From a virus, in the IMG/VR virus record IMGVR_UViG_3300018080_007253, positions 1 to 64,000 of that record: DNA of 64,000 nucleotides, one strand, 5' to 3'. Shown in pieces: positions 58,659 to 64,000 of the stretch; the stretch's first letter is position 1; every line of letters begins with the position of its first letter. The notes below the pieces were generated by a model. That model had not been told where the DNA came from. It worked only from the letters and a program-made list of their open reading frames with translations, and made no database searches. Both the position numbers and the translations under genes were made by a program.

Positions 58659-60009
58659 CTTCAATGTCTTCCACTAACCTACCAATTCCTGTGTCCTTAA
58701 AAAATCCACAACTTTTGTCTGCCTTAAACCCTATATATTCGTTAAATTTAATTCCTTTTCCAGCCCTGACTTTATCTATTAAAAACTTATGTGTTCCTTC
58801 GTTATCATCCATCATTCTTTCTTGCCTACTTTTTTCTTGAAAATATATAACGGCATCGGCGTTATGTCTTATTCTGTCTGAGCCAGCAATGAACATTTCT
58901 TTATTTAACTGAGCTGTACACAGTACAGAAATACCATATTGCTGAGCGACATTTCTTAATTTGCTTACTTCTTTCCCAAGTCTTTCATATTCTTTTTCAT
59001 TACCATTTCCCCTATCAACATCAAGTCTGAAATAATCAAAAACAAGAAAAGATTTGTTATAATTCCCATTTTTATCGAATTTTACATGTCTATTTACAAA
59101 TCTTCTGATTGATGAAATAATGCTTTGCTCGCTTTTTCCTACAGCATCTTCATAGAAAAGCGGAAAATTTGGAAATAATCGCTTAATATTGTTATATCTT
59201 TCTACTTCATTTTCATTTTTCATCCATTGTGCAGTTTCTATCCTATTGAACCCAAGGTTAGCCCACGCTCCAGTTACTCTTGTTACTATCATTTCTTGTC
59301 CAAGTTCTGTATCAAGGTAAAGGGTCGGATACCCTCTTATTGCGTTCTGTAGCGCCGCATGTACAGACAATAAAGACTTGCCCTGTCCTGGACGCCCACA
59401 GATAAAAGTCATTGTTCCTGGGCGTATACCGCCGCCTATTGCGTCGTCTAATGTCTCAAAGCCAGTCGTAAGTCCAACAACAGGGTCGTCTGCAAATTTT
59501 TGCAATGTTTCTTCAATTACATCTGTAACCCTTACAATTGAATCTTTTTTAATATTTTCAAGAACAAATTCATGTATATTATTTTCTACAATTTCCAAAG
59601 ATTCTGTGGCCGTATCAGCATCCTTTAGTGCTATTTTTGACTGATCTAATATTTTTAACAATTGTCTTTTAAAGCTAAGGCTTTTTATTTTTCCAGCATA
59701 TATCTCTATATTTTTATAATCAACACTTGTATCAAACAACTTATGTATATTTTCTTTTACTTTAGCAACATTGGAGAAAGAAAATCCTAATTCTTGTCCT
59801 TTATTTATTAAAGATGCTTGTTCAACCGCTATGTTATTGCACGCCAAATCTTTAATGGTTTGGTATATTTCACTATAATATCTATTGCTAAAATCTCTAT
59901 ATGTTACACTTTCCTCATCTATTTCAATACATAACTTTGGATTTTGTGCTATAATTGCAAGCAAACTAAATTCAGTATGTCTACTTATTAGTTTTTCATC
60001 TTTACTCAT
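58648..60009 (-). CDS. replicative DNA helicase (DnaB-like)
   Basis: A 453-residue protein. ATG 60009 (MSKDEKL) is chosen because of AAGGGAAG upstream; the longer frame adds 16 residues overlapping the upstream gene. The N-terminal helical domain (about 10-150) is followed by the RecA-like motor: TTGFETLDDAIGGG, Walker A GRPGQGKS (205-212), LYLDTELGQEM, Walker B-like FLVFDYF and VLCTAQLNK. It unwinds the phage fork as a hexamer and works with the primase that follows. Confidence 0.92.
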   Translation of the reverse strand: MSKDEKLISRHTEFSLLAIIAQNPKLCIEIDEESVTYRDFSNRYYSEIYQTIKDLACNNIAVEQASLINKGQELGFSFSNVAKVKENIHKLFDTSVDYKNIEIYAGKIKSLSFKRQLLKILDQSKIALKDADTATESLEIVENNIHEFVLENIKKDSIVRVTDVIEETLQKFADDPVVGLTTGFETLDDAIGGGIRPGTMTFICGRPGQGKSLLSVHAALQNAIRGYPTLYLDTELGQEMIVTRVTGAWANLGFNRIETAQWMKNENEVERYNNIKRLFPNFPLFYEDAVGKSEQSIISSIRRFVNRHVKFDKNGNYNKSFLVFDYFRLDVDRGNGNEKEYERLGKEVSKLRNVAQQYGISVLCTAQLNKEMFIAGSDRIRHNADAVIYFQEKSRQERMMDDNEGTHKFLIDKVRAGKGIKFNEYIGFKADKSCGFFKDTGIGRLVEDIEDDQ

Positions 60010-60493
60010 ACCGATTGCTTCCCTTCTTTGCTTCACTTTGCTTGCGGAAATAAACATTTTTTATTGTGCTAAGATATGTGTTAAGTGCTATTGGCATTGC
60101 TTCAAGTCGCTCTTCCTTTTCCACTTGTTCTTCCATCAAATAAAATATATCAGAAAGCTGTTTGTCGCTTTTGCGTGCTTCAAGCATTCTTTCATCTTTG
60201 CTTTTGCCTTTCAGCGTTTGTGAGCTCATAATACGAGCAAGCCTATCATTAAATTTTGTTTGAAAATATTTCTTTAGGCTTTTCGCTTTTGATAACTCAT
60301 TTGATAAAAAAACAATATATTGTGATAGAAACATTAGTATAATTTCTAATTGCTTCAAGCTGAGGCTTTGAAAACTTTTTGGTTGTTCATTAAGGATAGA
60401 CTCAACCCTTTCATTTGCAGCCTTCACATCTACAACTGTTTCTTGTGACCACTTTTTTAGCTTTTGCCCTAATTTGCCCATTTCATCTTCCAT
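60002..60493 (-). CDS. helical protein, candidate helicase/recombination accessory
   Basis: A 163-residue, wholly helical, charged protein between a VSR-like nuclease and the helicase. It has a coiled-coil-like middle (KQLEIILMFLSQYIVFLSNELSKAKSLK) and a KGKSKDERMLEARKSDKQLSDI segment found in small phage replication-associated proteins. A helicase loader or UvsY-like mediator would fit the place but I cannot prove it. It overlaps the helicase start by 8 bases. Confidence 0.45.
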   Translation of the reverse strand: MEDEMGKLGQKLKKWSQETVVDVKAANERVESILNEQPKSFQSLSLKQLEIILMFLSQYIVFLSNELSKAKSLKKYFQTKFNDRLARIMSSQTLKGKSKDERMLEARKSDKQLSDIFYLMEEQVEKEERLEAMPIALNTYLSTIKNVYFRKQSEAKKGSNRYE

Positions 60494-60890
60494 TGATCTT
60501 CTCCAAAATTAATCGTTTTGTTTTGTCAATATTTTTTGCAATTGTATGACAAATTCTTATAAGTTTTATATTATTGAGATCACAAAGTTGTTCTTTTTTG
60601 TAATCATTTTGTTTTGCTGTTAAATAGCCGACATAATTATTGTGATAAAATTTAGTAAACTTTTTATGTTGACTGCCATCGACTTCTATTGCCGTTGATA
60701 ATTCATAAATATAAAAGTCAAGAAAAAGTCCATCTATAGGTAGCTCTTCTATAATACTTAGATGTGGGAAAAGACTCTTGAGCACACTTTTAACATTTCG
60801 ATGATTGATAGACACATTTTCTTTTTTTCTATTTTTTATTTTATTTATATTGATTATTTGTTCGTAGCCATTAAGTCTTTTTAATTTCAT
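60483..60890 (-). CDS. VSR/DUF559-like endonuclease
   Basis: A 135-residue protein. The core FLDFYIYELSTAIEVDGSQH (D, E and D-G-x-x-H), NDYKKEQLCDLNNIKLIRI is the pattern of VSR and DUF559 nucleases, with a PD-(D/E)XK-like fold. The first 45 residues are basic. It may cut mismatches or nick at recombination junctions; a homing role is also possible, but no target gene is interrupted here. ATGA-type overlap with recA (60887). Confidence 0.65.
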   Translation of the reverse strand: MKLKRLNGYEQIININKIKNRKKENVSINHRNVKSVLKSLFPHLSIIEELPIDGLFLDFYIYELSTAIEVDGSQHKKFTKFYHNNYVGYLTAKQNDYKKEQLCDLNNIKLIRICHTIAKNIDKTKRLILEKINGR

Positions 60891-61870
60891 TCAGAAAGGA
60901 GCTCCATTACTTCATTTTTCAAACTGTCAAATGCCTTTGTGTTTTCGGCAAGCCCTTCCGCTAATCCTATCTCTCCCTGCCATTTGTAATCATTATAGCT
61001 ATACCACGCACCGCTCTTTTTGACAATTCCACATTGTACACCAATAAGAGCAATATCAAGCTCTGCGCTAAATCCATTCCCATAAATTAATGGGACTTCA
61101 CACGCTTGATATGGTGCTGCAAATTTATTTTTTACACATTGTATTTTTACATAGTTTCCTATGGTTCTCTTAGATTTTTCTATTCTCTTAGATTTTTTCA
61201 ATTGTATGCGCCTGTCTGCATAAAATTTTATTGCTCTTCCTCCAGGGGTGCTGTCGTTGGCTCCATAAGGACTAAGATTGTCACGAAGCTGATTTAGCAG
61301 TATGAGACATGATTGTTGTTCAAAAAGGAGTGATTTTACCTTTGGCAAAAAAGTAGAAAAAATACGGGCTATTGGTGCCATAAAATCTTTGTTTGCACTT
61401 TCTTCAATTTGTGCCGCACTAATACACGCAGGAATTGAATCTAACACAATCAAAGATTTAGGAGACTGCTTTATAATCAATTCACACATATCGACTGCCT
61501 CGTTGCCACTCTTGGGTCTAAAAAAACATTCTCGCAATCTGTCTTTGTCTAATCCATCTACAGTGTCTACAAGAGAAGCTGTCAACCCACGCTCCATATC
61601 AATATAAAATGCTTCCATATCTTGCTTTTGTGCGTTACATACAAGCCTAAGCGCCAAGCTTGTTTTTCCAGCCGCCTCGTTTCCATATATTTCTGTAACT
61701 CCTGGATTGATACCGCCTCCAATAATTTTATCTATAGACATAACGTTTGTAGGAATTGTGTATGGTGGCTCAAGCCCTTCAAGTGTTGTTTGAACAGATT
61801 TTCCAAACCTCTTAGTGATCAATGCGGCAATTGAAATGTCATCATTTATTTTTTGTTTTTTCTTAGCCAT
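60887..61870 (-). CDS. recA: RecA-like recombinase
   Basis: A 327-residue protein. ATG 61870 is chosen (GGAGA 6 bases upstream; MAKKKQK); the longer frame adds 6 residues. Walker A is GNEAAGKT (63-70). SIDKIIGGGINPGVTEIYG, FYIDMERGL, LIVLDSIPA and LILLNQLRDNLSPYG followed by TPGGRAIKFYA are all RecA landmarks. It pairs homologous DNA during phage recombination and recombination-dependent replication. Its C-terminus continues as a helical and Glu-rich tail. Confidence 0.92.
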   Translation of the reverse strand: MAKKKQKINDDISIAALITKRFGKSVQTTLEGLEPPYTIPTNVMSIDKIIGGGINPGVTEIYGNEAAGKTSLALRLVCNAQKQDMEAFYIDMERGLTASLVDTVDGLDKDRLRECFFRPKSGNEAVDMCELIIKQSPKSLIVLDSIPACISAAQIEESANKDFMAPIARIFSTFLPKVKSLLFEQQSCLILLNQLRDNLSPYGANDSTPGGRAIKFYADRRIQLKKSKRIEKSKRTIGNYVKIQCVKNKFAAPYQACEVPLIYGNGFSAELDIALIGVQCGIVKKSGAWYSYNDYKWQGEIGLAEGLAENTKAFDSLKNEVMELLSE

Positions 61871-62300
61871 CGTATTCTCCGAAAACATTCTTCTTTTGTT
61901 TTACATTAAGTTCTATTAAGCGCTTATCGCCATCTTCTTTTCCTATAATATTATGCTCTATGTCTTTTTTATTTTTTGCATCAATTTCTTTTTTTTCTTT
62001 TAATGTTATTCTTTTCTTTTTTCTTTTCGTCTTTGCAATTTCTTTTTTTCCGAATCTATCTAATGCAATACCGAAAAAATCTACCGCTTTTATATTAGGC
62101 TCTCTATTTAATATTGCATATAGTTTATTTTTTGTTTGGAGAAATGTTTTTCTTGCATTAGGTTTTCCAGAACTTTTATACCAAAACTTTGGACATAAAT
62201 CTAAACCATATTTTTGTAGGCAAACAAATTCTGCTATAGCATCTATCATATAGAAGGTGTGTCCGGGTGTTGTAACTGACCTGAATGTTTTCTCTTTCAT
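61863..62300 (-). CDS. basic protein of unknown function upstream of recA
   Basis: A 145-residue protein. The first 85 residues hold an Asp/Cys-containing body (IDAIAEFVCLQKYGLDLCPKFWY) and the rest is a very Lys-rich helix (KTKRKKKRITLKEKKEID). The start overlaps the preceding stop (ATGA) and the stop overlaps recA by 8 bases. Basic tails of this kind often bind nucleic acid, but there is no recognised family. Confidence 0.45.
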   Translation of the reverse strand: MKEKTFRSVTTPGHTFYMIDAIAEFVCLQKYGLDLCPKFWYKSSGKPNARKTFLQTKNKLYAILNREPNIKAVDFFGIALDRFGKKEIAKTKRKKKRITLKEKKEIDAKNKKDIEHNIIGKEDGDKRLIELNVKQKKNVFGEYDG

Positions 62301-62674
62301 GTTGCAGGAATTCCTATGTCGTTATAAAATTTTGGAATATTCCCCAATACTTCTTTACATAAGTATTTGCCGTCTTCATTATACCAATAAATATAACATT
62401 TTTTTATATTATGAGGATGTTTGCACGCAACACCATATCCTTTTTTTATTTTTTGCCAATTGTTTTTTAATGATGCCTTAACATCGTGTACAAGAAAATA
62501 AAATTGTGAATGATTTCTTTTTATTTTTCTATAGTCTTTTCCCATAATTTCAAATTTTTTTATTTTCAATTTGTTTATTTTACAATATTTTTGTAATTTT
62601 CTCCAAGAGACTATATCTTTTTCTTCATAAAAAACTTTATTATTAGATAGGGTAATTTTAAAATATATAGACAT
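62297..62674 (-). CDS. small basic protein of unknown function
   Basis: A 125-residue, Lys/Tyr-rich protein, probably alpha/beta (a strand KVFYEEKDIVSWRKLQKY, then KYLCKEVLGNIPKFY). The ATG has AGAAAG upstream. No domain recognised. It is coupled to the next gene by ATGA. Confidence 0.4.
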   Translation of the reverse strand: MSIYFKITLSNNKVFYEEKDIVSWRKLQKYCKINKLKIKKFEIMGKDYRKIKRNHSQFYFLVHDVKASLKNNWQKIKKGYGVACKHPHNIKKCYIYWYNEDGKYLCKEVLGNIPKFYNDIGIPAT

Positions 62675-62683
62675 ATTGACTTT

Positions 62684-62938
62684 CTAATTATAATAATTAA
62701 CAATAATATTGTTGAACATTGTATTTTTAATAAAATCTTTCCGTATTTCTTTTGCCATTTTTTTATATATTTTTATTCTTTCTTCTGCAAACGGATATTG
62801 AATATCAACAATTTCTAAATGTATAGTTCTATTAGCCAAATTAATCTCATTTAATAATAAATGAAATTTATATCTATTTAAATATTTCTTCCATTTTTTA
62901 TACACCTTTTGAATATTCTTATAAAGATAAATCGACAT
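62684..62938 (-). CDS. small basic protein of unknown function
   Basis: An 84-residue helical, Lys-rich protein (KIYKKMAKEIRKDF). No domain recognised. It follows an intergenic region of 70 bases that carries the recurrent motif TTAGTAGATATTA, so it may be the first gene of a transcription unit running into recA. Confidence 0.4.
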   Translation of the reverse strand: MSIYLYKNIQKVYKKWKKYLNRYKFHLLLNEINLANRTIHLEIVDIQYPFAEERIKIYKKMAKEIRKDFIKNTMFNNIIVNYYN

Positions 62939-62986
62939 TGAAACCCCAAAATGATTTGTTGTGATGAATACGCTAAACTCTACTAA

Positions 62987-62999
62987 TAATATCTACTAA
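62987..62999 (-). promoter_or_regulatory. recurrent motif TTAGTAGATATTA (copy 3)
   Basis: This copy is intergenic, between the PhoH-like stop (63009) and the start at 62938. A second TTAGTAG follows directly, so the half-site is doubled here (TTAGTAGATATTATTAGTAG). It lies 49 bases before the next start codon. Together with the other two copies it suggests a promoter or binding site. No clear -35 is seen. Confidence 0.35.
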
Positions 63000-63008
63000 T
63001 TTGGCTTT

Positions 63009-63680
63009 TTATTCAATATTTTTTCTATATGCTCTAATAATTTTTTTGATAAGCTCTCCACGCACTATATCATTCTCAGTAAAATTAATAACTCCAACTT
63101 CCTTAATTCTCCCAAGTCTTTTTAGAGCATCTTCTAATCCATTATTTTTTTTGATATCAGTTTGTTCTAAGTCACCAGTTAATATAACTTTAGAATTATC
63201 ATCCATTCGTGTCAAAATACACTTTAATTGACTTGGAAGACAATTTTGTGCTTCATCTATAATTGTGAATGAACTTCTAAGAGTAATCCCACGAACATGT
63301 GCAATTGGAAATGCATGTATTTTATCATCTGCCACAAGCTGTTCAACTACACTTTTGTTGACAATATGTTGCAAATTATCAAGCAGCGGAAACATATATG
63401 GCGAAATTTTTTCATCGGCACTCCCTGGCAGTGCACCAAGCTTTTCTCCAACCATTTCTACCGCTGGGCGCATTAATACAATTCTATTCACTCCGCCATT
63501 ATGTACTTTTGTATACAATAGATCAAGAGCCTTACCCAATGCCAAAAAGCTCTTGCCTGACCCTGCAGGTCCTGTCACAATTACGACTCTTTTTTCATCA
63601 ATAAGATCAAGGTATTTTGACTGATTAGTCGTTTTGGCTTCATAATGATAGGTTGGTTTTTTAGGTGATTTTTTTGACAT
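63009..63680 (-). CDS. phoH: PhoH-like ATPase
   Basis: A 223-residue protein. Walker A is GPAGSGKS (37-44). Then come LMRPAVEMVGEKLGALPGSADEKISPYM, FTIIDEAQNCLPSQLK (Walker B) and VILTGDLEQTD, all PhoH marks. PhoH proteins are ATPases, linked to RNA metabolism, common in phages. It overlaps the next gene (upstream in transcription) by 20 bases. Confidence 0.92.
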   Translation of the reverse strand: MSKKSPKKPTYHYEAKTTNQSKYLDLIDEKRVVIVTGPAGSGKSFLALGKALDLLYTKVHNGGVNRIVLMRPAVEMVGEKLGALPGSADEKISPYMFPLLDNLQHIVNKSVVEQLVADDKIHAFPIAHVRGITLRSSFTIIDEAQNCLPSQLKCILTRMDDNSKVILTGDLEQTDIKKNNGLEDALKRLGRIKEVGVINFTENDIVRGELIKKIIRAYRKNIE

Positions 63681-64000
63681 TCTTTTCCTCGTTAAGTTGT
63701 TTTTTTATAAAGGCCAAACAAAATGCAGCAATTCTTTTTTCTATTTCTTCGATTTCGTTCGAAATATACCATGCAGCAGTTTGTATCCAAGGATGCAAAT
63801 CTTCTTCTTTTGTTGAATCTTCGAGATATATTACTACAGGGGTGTCGCTATATGCCGCAAATACCATTTCGCTTTTTGTCCCTATTGAGGCGTTACCATT
63901 AAATATTGTTAAAACAACATCGGAATTTTTTACACCGTTCAGGTCGCCCTTTATCATTTTGTTTACAATACTTTTCCAGGTTTTGGGGTTATTTTTCTTG
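63661..64000 (-). CDS. nucleoside 2-deoxyribosyltransferase-like protein (5' partial)
   Basis: The reading frame stays open from the ATG at 63957 to the window edge, so the protein is longer than the 98 residues that an internal ATG would give. The visible part has SDVVLTIFNGN, GTKSEMVFAAYSDTPVVIYLED (the GTxxE motif of the family, with the catalytic-type Glu) and a long basic C-terminal helix. It may act in nucleotide turnover. Its N-terminus is off the window. Confidence 0.6.
   Translation of the reverse strand, partial: KKNNPKTWKSIVNKMIKGDLNGVKNSDVVLTIFNGNASIGTKSEMVFAAYSDTPVVIYLEDSTKEEDLHPWIQTAAWYISNEIEEIEKRIAAFCLAFIKKQLNEEKNVKKIT

Noticed and set aside
1-64000. CRISPR array, insertion sequence, attachment site or origin
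   Set aside because: I saw no spaced direct repeats, transposase pattern, flanking att-like repeats or iteron cluster. The only tRNA could be an att target but has no duplicated 3' end in the window.

Overview
This window is part of the genome of a large tailed bacteriophage (Caudoviricetes) with AT-rich DNA. Evidence for a phage: a complete tail morphogenesis cluster with a 2433-residue tape-measure protein, a phage-type replication/recombination set (DnaE-type polymerase, primase, DnaB-like helicase, RecA, SSB, PhoH, dNMP kinase), tight gene packing with many ATGA and 8-bp overlaps, and one tRNA. No sheath gene is visible, so a long non-contractile (siphovirus-like) tail is the simplest reading. 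Terminase, portal, capsid and lysis genes are not in the window. The host cannot be named from this sequence.

Layout. About 1-31.2 kb, plus strand: structural genes. They run from the neck (head-tail adaptor, closure, completion and terminator candidates) through the major tail tube protein, which has its own promoter-like motif and terminator. Next come three tail-assembly-chaperone-like ORFs (one pair with a candidate -1 frameshift site), the tape measure, and a long set of tail-tip and appendage proteins with internal paralogy. The late unit ends with a tRNA-Pro(TGG) and a hairpin terminator at 31.43 kb. From 31.5 to 64 kb everything reads on the minus strand, convergent with the late genes. 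Read in its direction of transcription (64 to 31 kb) it holds: a nucleotide-metabolism/PhoH edge; RecA, a VSR-like nuclease, helicase, primase, dNMP kinase and a RecB-like nuclease; an FN3-type lipoprotein; a DnaE polymerase with two inteins; SSB; a giant three-module glycosyltransferase interrupted by a third intein; small membrane and lipoproteins; a broken DNA methyltransferase; a probable restriction-modification pair plus other adenine methylases; a second glycosyltransferase; purine-salvage-type enzymes; a nuclease-glycosyltransferase fusion; a DUF2203 protein; and a UDP-xylose-synthase-like enzyme.

How it may fit together. Three genes carry six glycosyltransferase domains, and a fourth encodes a UDP-glucuronate decarboxylase-like enzyme. 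The tail-tip proteins are strikingly rich in Ser-Gly dipeptides. I infer, without proof, that the phage builds a glycan, possibly starting from xylose on Ser-Gly sites of its own tail. The other notable points are an intein inside a glycosyltransferase, a deletion scar that removed the end of a methyltransferase, a nuclease-glycosyltransferase fusion whose linker is also a ribosome binding site, and two short sequence motifs that recur upstream of genes.
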